The notes under the pieces are model-generated. The model searched no databases and had not been told where the DNA came from. It worked only from the letters and a program-made list of their open reading frames with translations. A stretch of DNA of 64,000 bases, taken from assembly GCA_963732925.1 (NCBI GenBank), contig CAVTBJ010000009.1:1-64000 (forward strand). Reading direction: 5' to 3'. The number at the start of each line of letters is the position of its first letter. The stretch's first letter is position 1. The position numbers were made by a program, and so were the translations under genes. This DNA comes from DASZRZ01 sp963732925. Its GTDB lineage: Bacteria > Acidobacteriota > Terriglobia > Terriglobales > Acidobacteriaceae. Positions 37,066 through 45,546 of this stretch are shown here, piece by piece.

Positions 37066-37872
37066 ATGGGCCTGGGTCTCCTTCTGGTTATCTGGACTAT
37101 TACCTTTGTCAGCTCGTACTTCTTTATTGCTAAAACCTGGTGGTTTCCCCCGTTGGCCTCGGTGGCTGGAGGGGCGATTGATCACCAGTTTGCTGTGACC
37201 CTGGTGGCGATGGGTGTGGTGTTCATCGTCGCCCAGATGGGGCTGGGGTTGTTCGTCTGGAAGTACCGCGATCGCGGGACACCAGGACGGGCGCACTACT
37301 CTCACGGCAGCACGCGCCTGGAAGTGGTGTGGACCACGCTGACGGCGATCCTGTTTCTAGGCCTGGCGCTGGTGAGCTCGCGAATCTGGGCGGAGGAACG
37401 CTGGTCGCCGGCGCAGACGGACGCGATCCAGGTGGAGGTCACGGGTCTGCAATTTGCCTGGTACTTCCGCTATCCCGGGCCGGATGGCCAATACGGCCGG
37501 ATCAATCCCAAGCTGATCGACGCTTCCCTGGGCGGCAGCTACGCGGTAGGTGTGGATACGGCGGATCCTGCCGCCAAGGACGACGTGGTGACAGGCACAC
37601 TGGTGCTCCCGGTGAACCACCAGGTGGAGGTCACGCTGCGCTCGCAGGACGTGATCCACAGCTTCTTTGTTCCCGACATGCGCTTCAAGCAGGATGCGGT
37701 TCCCGGCCTCAAAATCATGTTGCACTTCACTCCCGACAAGATTGGCGATTACGAAATCGTCTGTGCGCAGCTTTGCGGCTTGGGACACTACAAAATGCAC
37801 GCCATGCTGCGGGTGGTAAGCGACCAGGATTACAACACCTGGCTGAACCAGCGTGAAGCGGAGAAGCAATAA
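37066..37872 (+). CDS. ctaC: cytochrome c oxidase subunit II
   Basis: 268 residues. Three hydrophobic segments are seen (residues ~1-22, 41-65, 87-107), one more than the usual two, so the first may act as a signal/anchor. The periplasmic cupredoxin domain has the CuA site: His in VIHSFFVPDMRFKQDAVPG and Cys/Cys/His/Met in CAQLCGLGHYKMHAM. No cytochrome c domain is fused at the C-terminus. It accepts electrons from cytochrome c for subunit I. The stop overlaps the ctaD ATG by one base. ATG at 37066 follows cggaggctggttc. Confidence 0.95.
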   Translation: MGLGLLLVIWTITFVSSYFFIAKTWWFPPLASVAGGAIDHQFAVTLVAMGVVFIVAQMGLGLFVWKYRDRGTPGRAHYSHGSTRLEVVWTTLTAILFLGLALVSSRIWAEERWSPAQTDAIQVEVTGLQFAWYFRYPGPDGQYGRINPKLIDASLGGSYAVGVDTADPAAKDDVVTGTLVLPVNHQVEVTLRSQDVIHSFFVPDMRFKQDAVPGLKIMLHFTPDKIGDYEIVCAQLCGLGHYKMHAMLRVVSDQDYNTWLNQREAEKQ

Positions 37873-39659
37873 TGGACAAGCAAGCGGGCAAGGACCTCCT
37901 GAACACGGGGACGGTGATCGCCAGCGGACACGAACACGCGCACGCGGCCCCCACCGGCTTTATTCGCAGGTACATCTTCAGCCTGGACCACAAGGTGATT
38001 GGGCTGCAGTACTACTTTCTGGCGCTGATAGCAGTTTTTGTAGGCATGTTTCTGTCGCTGCTGATGCGCATTCACCTGGTATGGCCGAATGCACATCTTC
38101 CTCTGTTCGGCACGATCCAGCCGGAGACCTACCTGACGCTGCTGACCATGCACGGGACCATTATGGTGTTTTTTGTCCTGACGCTGGCGCCACAGGGCGG
38201 GTTCGGCAATTACTTTCTGCCCATTCAGATCGGAGCGCCGGACATGGCGTTCCCCATCCTGAACATGCTGTCGTTCTGGACGACGTTCGTGGCCTTCGTG
38301 GTTCTGATTTCAGCGTTCTTCGTGGTGGGAGGAGCGCCACTGTCGGGCTGGACGAATTATCCGCCACTCAGCGCCATTCCTTCGGCGGGACCGGGAGAGG
38401 GGATGGGAGAAAATCTGTGGCTGATCAGCATCGCCCTGTTCTGCGTGGCGTCGCTGATGGGCGCCCTGAACTTTATCACCACCACGCTCGACCTGCGGGC
38501 GCGGGGAATGAAGTTCATGCGCATGCCGCTGACAGTGTGGGCGTGGTTTGTGACCGCCATCCTGGGGCTGCTGGCGTTCGGCGTTCTGCTGGCCGCGGGA
38601 CTGCTGTTGCTGCTGGACCGGAATGCGGGGACAAGTTTCTTCGTTCCCGGAGGCTTGATCGTTTCCGGCGTGCCGGTCAAGCATGAGGGTGGCTCTCCCC
38701 TGCTCTGGCAACACCTGTTCTGGTTCTTTGGGCACCCGGAGGTCTATATCGCCATCTTGCCGGGCATGGGCGTGGCCTCACAGTTGTTGTCCACGTTCTC
38801 GCGCAAGCCGATCTTCGGCTACAAGGCGATGGTGTACGCGATCATGTCCATTGGGGTTCTGGGATTCGTGGTGTGGGGACACCACATGTTCGTAAGCGGC
38901 ATGAGCCCGTACTCGGCGTTCGCCTTCAGTTTTCTGACCATGGCGATTGGCGTGCCCTCGGCGATCAAGACCTTTAACTGGCTGGGGACGCTGTGGCGAG
39001 GCCGCATTCGCTTCCGCGTGCCCATGCTGTTCGCCATCGGATTTGTTTCCCTGTTCATCTCCGGCGGGCTGAGCGGCCCCTTCCTGGCGCAGCCTGCCAT
39101 CGACATTCAATTGCACAGCACGTACTTTGTGGTGGCGCATTTCCACCTGATCATGGGAGTGGCGGCCATCTTCGGCATCTTCGCCGGAACCTATTACTGG
39201 TTCCCCAAAATGTTCGGACGCATGATGAACGAGAGGCTGGGACAGATTCACTTCTGGCTGACGTTCGTGGGCGCTTATGCCATTTTCATGCCCATGCACT
39301 ATCTGGGAATCGCCGGGCATCCGCGGCGCTACTCGCAGTTGACTGAAGTGCAATACCTGCATCCCCTGATGGGGCTGCAACACTTCATCACCATTGCCGC
39401 AATGATCACGATCGCCGCCCAGTTCCTTTTCGTAATCAACCTGTTCTGGAGCATGAAGAAAGGCCCCAAGGCGAGCGACAATCCGTGGGAGGCAACGACG
39501 CTGGAGTGGACGACGGCGACTCCTCCGCCGCACGATAACTTTGGCGGCAAGACCCCGGTGGTCTATCACGGGGCGTATGAATACAGCGTGCCGGGTGCGG
39601 AGAAGGATTACATCATGCAAACCGATCCGCCGGAGGCGGTGCCGGCGGCCGCGCACTAA
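37872..39659 (+). CDS. ctaD: cytochrome c oxidase subunit I
   Basis: 595 residues, the catalytic heme-copper subunit with ~12-13 membrane helices. Key blocks: TMHGTIMVFFVLTLAPQGGF (heme ligand), PLLWQHLFWFFGHPEVYIAI with the His-Tyr crosslink pair and Glu of A1-type oxidases, WGHHMFVSGMSPYSAFAFSF (CuB histidines) and STYFVVAHFHLIMGVAAIFG (heme a/a3 histidines). Translationally coupled to ctaC. It reduces O2 to water while pumping protons across the inner membrane. Confidence 0.97.
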   Translation: MDKQAGKDLLNTGTVIASGHEHAHAAPTGFIRRYIFSLDHKVIGLQYYFLALIAVFVGMFLSLLMRIHLVWPNAHLPLFGTIQPETYLTLLTMHGTIMVFFVLTLAPQGGFGNYFLPIQIGAPDMAFPILNMLSFWTTFVAFVVLISAFFVVGGAPLSGWTNYPPLSAIPSAGPGEGMGENLWLISIALFCVASLMGALNFITTTLDLRARGMKFMRMPLTVWAWFVTAILGLLAFGVLLAAGLLLLLDRNAGTSFFVPGGLIVSGVPVKHEGGSPLLWQHLFWFFGHPEVYIAILPGMGVASQLLSTFSRKPIFGYKAMVYAIMSIGVLGFVVWGHHMFVSGMSPYSAFAFSFLTMAIGVPSAIKTFNWLGTLWRGRIRFRVPMLFAIGFVSLFISGGLSGPFLAQPAIDIQLHSTYFVVAHFHLIMGVAAIFGIFAGTYYWFPKMFGRMMNERLGQIHFWLTFVGAYAIFMPMHYLGIAGHPRRYSQLTEVQYLHPLMGLQHFITIAAMITIAAQFLFVINLFWSMKKGPKASDNPWEATTLEWTTATPPPHDNFGGKTPVVYHGAYEYSVPGAEKDYIMQTDPPEAVPAAAH

Positions 39660-39690
39660 TATTGGGCTAGGTGGGGCAGGAAGTACCAAA

Positions 39691-39704
39691 GCGGCTAAAG
39701 CCGC
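39691..39704. repeat. short intergenic palindrome (REP-like)
   Basis: gcggctaaagccgc forms a 5-6 bp stem with a small loop, 30 bases after ctaD. An identical copy lies at 41460-41473 in the same operon. Confidence 0.6.
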
Positions 39705-39840
39705 CAGTTTTGCGGGATGGGCGGAACGCAGGCCTGGAAGGCTGCACCAGCCACCTGGTCGGCCAGCGTCGAAAGGGAGCGCGCTAAGATAGATCGGAAG
39801 GCAAAAAAAGGCCAAGCACAAAGGTTTTCGGGTCCAGGTT

Positions 39841-40632
39841 ATGGCGACGTTGAATCCCACGGTTGATGTCAAGAAGCCCAAGGTCAGGTCCGGAGGCGGA
39901 GGAGGAGGTCCTGTATTCCGTTTCCCCGGCGACGGAGGGAAAGGCGGCGGCGGGGGCGATCCATTCCCCAACTTCGGCGAGCAGCTACGGCGCTACCGCT
40001 TGGGACTGGCCGTGGGGCTGACCGCGGTGGTGATGCTGTTTGTGGCCTTCACCAGCGCTTATATTGTGCGCCAGGGACTCGGACAGTGGGATCCGGCGAC
40101 CAACCAATATGTGAGCGACTGGATTCCCCTGCGGCTGCCGACGGGGCTGCTGCTGGTGAACACCGCTTTGCTGCTGGCCAGCAGTTTCACCATTGAAAAG
40201 GCGCGGCGGGCGGCGCTGCGGCGGGTGGTGCTGGAGCCGGTGACCTCCATGCCGGGGATTGCGCGGGGAGACGAGCGAAATATTCCCTGGGTGCTGATCA
40301 CGGTTGTGCTGGGACTGGGATTTCTGGGCGGGCAGCTTCTGGCCTGGCGGGAGATGGAACAGCGCGGCTTTTTCCTGGCGAACACTCCCAGCGGGTCCTT
40401 CTTCTATGTGCTGACGGGGATGCATGCACTGCACCTGGCGGGGGGAATGATCGCGCTGTTCTGGGCGCTGGCGGCGACCAGTCCGATGTTCGGGTTGGCG
40501 AGGAGCGAAAAGGCGGCCCTGCCGAGACGGATCGAGCGGCGGCGCATCGTGGTGGACGTGACCGCGTGGTACTGGCATTTTATGGCCTTGCTGTGGCTGT
40601 ATGTATTCGCGCTGTTGAAGTTCGCGGCGTAG
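39841..40632 (+). CDS. cytochrome c oxidase subunit III-like protein with Gly-rich N-terminus
   Basis: 263 residues. The first ~45 are hydrophilic and glycine-rich (VRSGGGGGGPVF, then DGGKGGGGGDPFP), followed by about five membrane helices. Heme-copper subunit III features include VVMLFVAFTSAYIVRQGLG, FLGGQLLAWREMEQRGFFLA, FFYVLTGMHALHLAGGMIAL and the C-terminal VDVTAWYWHFMALLWLYVFA. One of two subunit III-like genes in the operon; this one belongs to the shorter five-helix type often found in caa3-type clusters. The ATG at 39841 is the only start before the first helix. Confidence 0.88.
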   Translation: MATLNPTVDVKKPKVRSGGGGGGPVFRFPGDGGKGGGGGDPFPNFGEQLRRYRLGLAVGLTAVVMLFVAFTSAYIVRQGLGQWDPATNQYVSDWIPLRLPTGLLLVNTALLLASSFTIEKARRAALRRVVLEPVTSMPGIARGDERNIPWVLITVVLGLGFLGGQLLAWREMEQRGFFLANTPSGSFFYVLTGMHALHLAGGMIALFWALAATSPMFGLARSEKAALPRRIERRRIVVDVTAWYWHFMALLWLYVFALLKFAA

Positions 40633-40676
40633 GTTTCCCGGGTACGAATGGGCTCCCAGAGACTCTGATTCAGGCT

Positions 40677-40740
40677 TAGGCGCGGAAGCGAAACACAAGA
40701 TCTTTCGACTTGGCGCCTACGGCGTTTCGCTCAGGATGAC
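40677..40740. repeat. structured intergenic repeat-like element
   Basis: Two pairs of nested inverted arms are present: taggcgc (40677-40683) with gcgccta (40713-40719), and gcgaaac (40688-40694) with gtttcgc (40724-40730). The element ends tcgctcaggatgac. The two pairings cross each other, so they are alternative folds. Similar 3' ends occur near 30545 and 32045. Confidence 0.4.
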
Positions 40741-40822
40741 ACCCGGGTGGGAGCAGGGGCAAAAGCGAACGGGCAGCTCGAAATCAGAGTTTTTCCAACA
40801 TCCTCGGGACGGAGAAAAACAG

Positions 40823-41449
40823 ATGGCGGATGTCGCGGTCCAACATCAAGTCCAAGCGGCCTATGAGCCGTCGCTGTTCGGGACGTATTCGAACAAGATC
40901 GGGATGTGGCTGTTCATCCTGTCGGATTCCCTGACCTTTGGCGCCCTGCTGTACGCCTACAGCTATGGACGGATTTCGAATCCCGCGTGGCCGACTCCGT
41001 TTCACTCGGCAAGCATTATCAACGCCACCATCATGACGACGGTCCTGCTGACCAGTTCCCTGACCATGGTGCTGGCGGTGGCGGCGGCGGGCAAGCGGGA
41101 TCGCACCTGGACAGTGCGCTGGCTGGCTGCGACCATGTTCTGCGGCGTGGTGTTCGTGGTGCTGCACCTGCGGGAGTGGTTCGCGCTGATCGCGGAAGGC
41201 ATGACTCCGTCGGGGAATCCGTGGTCGAACGTGCCGCAGTTTGGAGGGACGTTTTTCACGATTACCGGCCTGCACATGCTGCACGTGACCATCGGAGTGG
41301 TCGTCCTGGGAGTGATGCTGGTGCGCAGCATGGGAGCGAAGTTCAAGGCCAATGACATCGAGACCAGCGGCCTGTACTGGCACTTTGTGGACCTGGTGTG
41401 GATGTTCGTTTTCCCGCTGGTGTATTTGATGTCGGCCAGGATTCAGTAG
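40823..41449 (+). CDS. cytochrome c oxidase subunit III
   Basis: 208 residues from the ATG at 40823 (MADVAVQHQVQAAYEPSLFG). About five membrane helices; NKIGMWLFILSDSLTFGALL, TFFTITGLHMLHVTIGVVVL and ETSGLYWHFVDLVWMFVFPL are diagnostic of subunit III. It stabilises the catalytic subunit and its proton uptake. The upstream in-frame region to 40736 was rejected since it runs through the intergenic repeat. SD ggagaaaaacag precedes the chosen start. Confidence 0.92.
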   Translation: MADVAVQHQVQAAYEPSLFGTYSNKIGMWLFILSDSLTFGALLYAYSYGRISNPAWPTPFHSASIINATIMTTVLLTSSLTMVLAVAAAGKRDRTWTVRWLAATMFCGVVFVVLHLREWFALIAEGMTPSGNPWSNVPQFGGTFFTITGLHMLHVTIGVVVLGVMLVRSMGAKFKANDIETSGLYWHFVDLVWMFVFPLVYLMSARIQ

Positions 41450-41459
41450 GGCTCCCTCA

Positions 41460-41513
41460 GCGGCTAAAGCCGCCTGAACCCCGCTCACGCCTGGCTGACG
41501 GCCTAGAGGCCGT
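41460..41513. repeat. two adjacent intergenic palindromes
   Basis: gcggctaaagccgc (41460-41473) repeats the copy at 39691, and acggcctagaggccgt (41498-41513) is a second palindrome 25 bases on. Both lie between the subunit III and IV genes, so they could shape the polycistronic mRNA. Confidence 0.6.
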
Positions 41514-41558
41514 CACTTTCACCGCAGTTAGTAAGAGAGGATTTTTCAGGAGACAACC

Positions 41559-41888
41559 ATGGCAAGCGTTCCCGCGGCAATTACGAGTCATACGGGTGTG
41601 AGCCACAGCAAGACGCAGTTCTACGTGGTCTGGGGACTGCTTCTGCTTTCGACCGGAATCGAGGTCACGCTTGCCTATGAGCATTTGCAGCCACTGCGCA
41701 TGCTGAGCATCCTGATGGGGCTCTCGGTATTCAAAGCGGCGCTGATCATTTACTATTTCATGCATCTGAAGTATGAGATTAGCCCCATGCGACGCATGCT
41801 GATAGGCTCGCTGGTGGGAGTCCTGATGCTGATGTGCATTTTCATTCCGGACGCGTTCCGCATTCTCCAGCTCGGAGTAGGACGATGA
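41559..41888 (+). CDS. cytochrome c oxidase subunit IV family protein
   Basis: 109 residues, three membrane helices: FYVVWGLLLLSTGIEVTLAY, SILMGLSVFKAALIIYYFMH, MLIGSLVGVLMLMCIFIP. The FKAALIIYYFMHLKYE motif is the signature of the prokaryotic (caa3-type) subunit IV. A small accessory subunit of the oxidase. SD caggag lies ahead of the ATG. The stop overlaps the next gene by ATGA. Confidence 0.9.
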   Translation: MASVPAAITSHTGVSHSKTQFYVVWGLLLLSTGIEVTLAYEHLQPLRMLSILMGLSVFKAALIIYYFMHLKYEISPMRRMLIGSLVGVLMLMCIFIPDAFRILQLGVGR

Positions 41889-42139
41889 AGCGACTGCTTT
41901 GCAGCCTGACGCTTCTCCTGGCGATGAGCGCGGCGCCGGCCTTCGGCCAGGGCTGCGCGATGTGTTGGGCCTCGGCTAACGCCGCCAGCCTGCGCGGCAA
42001 GCGCGCCCTGAATAACGGGATCACTCTGATGCTGGTGCCCACGCTGGGGCTGATGGCGGGATTCGTGGGACTGACGGTTCTTTATAACCGGCAGGACAGC
42101 AGGGACCACGACGGCGAGAGCGAGGATTCCGACGAGTAG
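41885..42139 (+). CDS. small secreted/membrane protein with CxxC motif in the oxidase operon
   Basis: 84 residues. Signal-like N-terminus (MKRLLCSLTLLLAMSAAPAF), then GQGCAMCWASANAASLRGKR with a CAMC pair right after the predicted cleavage site. One membrane helix (LMLVPTLGLMAGFVGLTVLY) and an acidic tail (DSRDHDGESEDSDE) follow. Overlap with the subunit IV stop shows it belongs to the operon. The periplasmic CxxC next to a CuA/CuB enzyme suggests metal or thiol chemistry in assembly; this is inference. Family not named. Confidence 0.7.
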   Translation: MKRLLCSLTLLLAMSAAPAFGQGCAMCWASANAASLRGKRALNNGITLMLVPTLGLMAGFVGLTVLYNRQDSRDHDGESEDSDE

Positions 42140-42154
42140 TCCGGAGGGATTGTG

Positions 42155-42186
42155 AAGAGCGCGGCCGCGGCCGCGCTCTTTTGTTT
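42155..42186 (+). terminator. strong intrinsic terminator of the oxidase operon
   Basis: A 26-base perfect palindrome (42155-42180) with left arm aagagcgcggcc and right arm ggccgcgctctt is followed by ttgttttt. It begins 15 bases after the last stop of the operon. Confidence 0.85.
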
Positions 42187-42299
42187 TTGAGCTACCACCT
42201 GGGGCGTCAGGAAAAGCCCCCACATCCGCCCACACCCGCCAATCGGACGCAAACGCTCTCCATCGCTTCCGCTGGATCTTATCTGCTGGGAGCGCAAGG

Positions 42300-42329
42300 T
42301 TGAGAGTGGCGACTGGGGAGCCGTATAAT
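42300..42329 (+). promoter_or_regulatory. sigma-70-type promoter of uvrA
   Basis: TTGAGA (42300-42305), 18-base spacer, consensus TATAAT (42324-42329), ~98 bases before the uvrA start. No clear SOS-type operator overlaps it. Confidence 0.6.
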
Positions 42330-42426
42330 CATAAGATTCCGATAGTGTCTCTGACCCAGCTAGAGGAGCCGCGGTCTTTTCTGATGCGGCAGCGGCGCGG
42401 GCGGAGGGCGGAAAACGGCTCCAGTG

Positions 42427-45400
42427 ATGTCCAGCGATTCCATTCTGGTTCGGGGCGCGCGCGTCCACAACCTGAAAAATGTCGATTGCGAAATTCCTCA
42501 CAACACCATGACGGTGGTGACGGGGGTCTCCGGCTCAGGCAAGTCTTCCCTTGCCTTTGACACCATTTACGCCGAGGGACAACGGCGCTATGTGGAGTCG
42601 CTTTCCGCCTACGCGCGGCAGTTTCTGGAACGCATCGAAAAGCCGGATGCCGACCTGATCGAGGGGATCGCGCCTGCAGTAGCCATCCGGCAGAAAAACA
42701 GCACGCGCAATCCGCGCTCCACGGTAGCCACGGCCACGGAAATTTACGACTACCTGCGCCTGCTGTTTGCACGTGTGGGCCGAACCTATTGCCAGCAGTG
42801 CGGGGCGGAGGTGCGCAAAGACACGGTGGACCAGGTGGCGGACGCCATCATGGCGCTGCCGGAGGGCACACGGCTGAATGTCCTGTTTCCTCTGCAGCCG
42901 CCGGCAGCCCAGCCGATCGCTGCGCGGCCGAAGCGCGGGCGGGGATCAAGAAAGGCGCCACGGGGAGGGGCGGACAAGCTGGACTTGCTCGACCTGCTGA
43001 AGGCTTCCCTGTTCGAGTTCCGGCGCAAGGGCTTCAACCGGCTGTTCCAGCGCGGGCAAGTGTTTGAGTTCTCCACCCCGGAGTCGCTGCTGGATGTGGA
43101 TTTCAGCCAGCCGGTGTGGTTTCTGGTGGACCGCCTGGTGGTGGGCCCGGAGATGCGGTCGCGGCTGGTGGATGCGGTTGAGATTGCCTACCGGGAAGCC
43201 GGCGAAGTGGTGTTTGCCACTCCCTCCTGCACGGAGCCGGTGGGCGGCGGGGCCGCATCCGATAATTCCAGCGCTGAATCACCCGGCTGGTGGCGCTTCG
43301 CGGCGCGCTTCGAGTGCAAGCGCTGCAGCCTGAAGTACGAGGAGCCGGAGCCGCGGCTGTTTTCCTTCAATAATCCCTATGGCGCGTGTCCGCGCTGCCA
43401 GGGATTCGGCAACACCATCGATTTCGACGTCAACCTGGTGGTGCCGGACAAGACCAAGACTCTGGGGGAAGGGGCAATCGAGCCCTGGACCAAGCCCAAG
43501 TACCGTCCCCTACTTACGGAACTGAAGCGCTACGCGCGACAGGCAGGGATTCCGCTGGATGTGCCGTGGCACCAGCTTGCACGGGAGCAGCAGCAGGCAA
43601 TCCTGGAGGGAAATGATGCCTTCTGGGGAGTGCGCGGGTTCTTCGCGCATCTGGAGCGCAAGAAATACAAGCTGCACGTGCGGGTGTTCCTGAGCCGCTA
43701 TCGCGGGTATTCCACCTGCTCGGTATGCGGAGGATCGCGGCTGCGTCCGGAAGCGCGGCAGGTGAAGGTGGACGGCAAAGATATTTGCGCAGTCTGCGGC
43801 ATGACCGTGGAAGCGGCGGTGAATGCCTTTGCGCAGCTCACGTTGAGCACCCGAGAAGAGGAAATTGCGGGCAAGCTGCTGCAGGAGATTCGCGACCGGC
43901 TGCGCTTTCTGAAAGAAGTGGGGCTGGAGTACCTGACGCTGGACCGGCTGGCCTCCACTCTTTCCGGAGGAGAGGCGCAGCGAATCCAACTGGCAACGTC
44001 GTTGGGGTCGCGGTTGGTGGGTACACTTTACGTCCTGGATGAGCCTTCGATTGGACTGCACAGCCGGGACACGGCAAAGCTGGTGAAGATTCTGCACGAC
44101 CTGCGCGATATCGGGAACACGATTGTGGTAGTGGAGCACGACCCGGAGATTATGAAGGCTGCCGACCGGATTCTGGACCTGGGGCCGGGAGCGGGCGAGC
44201 ACGGCGGGCGGGTGGTGGCGGAAGGAACCTATGAGGAATTGCGGCGGGGTCCGCAGTCGCTCACGGGCAAGTATCTTGCGGGCGATCTGAAGATCCAGGA
44301 GCCGCACACGCGGCGCAAGGCGGGAGTGCACAAACTGGAAATCCGGGGAGCGCGGGCGCACAACCTGAAGAACATTGACGTAACCATTCCGCTGGGAATG
44401 CTGGTGGCAATTACGGGAGTGTCGGGATCGGGCAAGTCCACGCTGGTGCATGAGGTGCTGTACGCGGGACTGGCAGCCAGCAGGAGTGGAGGCGGCGTCC
44501 AGGACGCGGAGCGGGCGCAGGTGAACGCGGCGTCCTCGGGGCTGTACGACCGGATCGAGGGGCTGGAGAACGTGGACGAGGTCGTGCTGGTGGACCAGTC
44601 TCCGATTGGCCGGACTCCCCGGTCGAATCCCGTGACCTACATTAAGGCGTTCGATGCCATACGGGAGCTGTTCGCGTCTTTGCCCGAATCGCAGCGCCGG
44701 GGATACGCAGCCGGGCAGTTTTCCTTCAATATTCCCGGCGGCCGCTGCGAGACCTGCCAGGGCGACGGAACGGTCACGGTGGAAATGCAGTTCCTGGCGG
44801 ATGTGGAATTGGTGTGCGAGGAATGCAAGGGAACGCGATACAAGCCGGAAGTGCTGGAGGTGCGGTACCGGGGAAAGAACATCTTTGAGGTTTTGAACTT
44901 GACGGTGCGGGAGGCGCTGCAGTTCTTTGCCCAGGCGCCGAAGATTAGCGACAAGCTGCGGGTTCTGGACGAGGTGGGGCTGGGATATCTGCGGCTGGGG
45001 CAGTCGGCGACGACGCTAAGCGGCGGAGAAGCGCAACGCATCAAGCTGGCGGCCCATCTGCAGGGAAAAGTGCGGGAGACGCCCAAAGACGCAGAGGAGG
45101 TCCGCAAGCGGCGGCGCACCCTGTACATCTTCGACGAACCAACCACGGGCCTGCACTTTGACGATGTCAGCAAGCTGCTGGCGGCCTTCCGGCGGCTGAT
45201 CGAGGCCCGGGGCTCGGTGCTGGTGATCGAGCACAACCTGGAAGTGATAAAAACTGCCGATTGGGTGATTGACTTGGGGCCGGAAGGGGGTCAAAAAGGA
45301 GGGAACGTAGTGGTTGCGGGCCCTCCCGAGAAGGTGGCTCGGACGGCGAGTTCCCATACCGGGCTATGGCTGAGCCGGGTGCTGGGCAATAACGGATTCG

Positions 45401-45546
45401 GCGGCCATGGCGGCCATGGAGACGCGGCAGCGGAAGCCAACGGGCAACGCGGCGAGGCGGCAGAGCCGGCAGCAAACGCGGGAAAGCGGCTGCGAGCGGG
45501 CAACGGGCGAGTGCGAGGTAAAAGAAAGTCCGGTGAGCGAGTTTAG
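42427..45546 (+). CDS. uvrA: excinuclease ABC subunit A
   Basis: 1039 residues from the ATG at 42427 (a GTG lies three bases earlier). Two ABC modules with Walker A GVSGSGKSS and GVSGSGKST and signatures LSGGEAQRIQLATSLG and LSGGEAQRIKLAAHLQ. Zinc sites: CQQC, CKRC...CPRC, CSVCGG and CETC...CEEC. It recognises DNA lesions with UvrB for nucleotide excision repair. The C-terminus carries an extra basic/Gly-rich tail of ~60 residues (AAEANGQRGEAAEPAANAGK). The downstream TPR gene starts within its last codons. Confidence 0.96.
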   Translation: MSSDSILVRGARVHNLKNVDCEIPHNTMTVVTGVSGSGKSSLAFDTIYAEGQRRYVESLSAYARQFLERIEKPDADLIEGIAPAVAIRQKNSTRNPRSTVATATEIYDYLRLLFARVGRTYCQQCGAEVRKDTVDQVADAIMALPEGTRLNVLFPLQPPAAQPIAARPKRGRGSRKAPRGGADKLDLLDLLKASLFEFRRKGFNRLFQRGQVFEFSTPESLLDVDFSQPVWFLVDRLVVGPEMRSRLVDAVEIAYREAGEVVFATPSCTEPVGGGAASDNSSAESPGWWRFAARFECKRCSLKYEEPEPRLFSFNNPYGACPRCQGFGNTIDFDVNLVVPDKTKTLGEGAIEPWTKPKYRPLLTELKRYARQAGIPLDVPWHQLAREQQQAILEGNDAFWGVRGFFAHLERKKYKLHVRVFLSRYRGYSTCSVCGGSRLRPEARQVKVDGKDICAVCGMTVEAAVNAFAQLTLSTREEEIAGKLLQEIRDRLRFLKEVGLEYLTLDRLASTLSGGEAQRIQLATSLGSRLVGTLYVLDEPSIGLHSRDTAKLVKILHDLRDIGNTIVVVEHDPEIMKAADRILDLGPGAGEHGGRVVAEGTYEELRRGPQSLTGKYLAGDLKIQEPHTRRKAGVHKLEIRGARAHNLKNIDVTIPLGMLVAITGVSGSGKSTLVHEVLYAGLAASRSGGGVQDAERAQVNAASSGLYDRIEGLENVDEVVLVDQSPIGRTPRSNPVTYIKAFDAIRELFASLPESQRRGYAAGQFSFNIPGGRCETCQGDGTVTVEMQFLADVELVCEECKGTRYKPEVLEVRYRGKNIFEVLNLTVREALQFFAQAPKISDKLRVLDEVGLGYLRLGQSATTLSGGEAQRIKLAAHLQGKVRETPKDAEEVRKRRRTLYIFDEPTTGLHFDDVSKLLAAFRRLIEARGSVLVIEHNLEVIKTADWVIDLGPEGGQKGGNVVVAGPPEKVARTASSHTGLWLSRVLGNNGFGGHGGHGDAAAEANGQRGEAAEPAANAGKRLRAGNGRVRGKRKSGERV

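Noticed and set aside
38778..39971. 397-codon minus-strand frame opposite ctaD
   Set aside because: Shadow of a highly conserved gene; rich in His/Arg/Gln with no family features.
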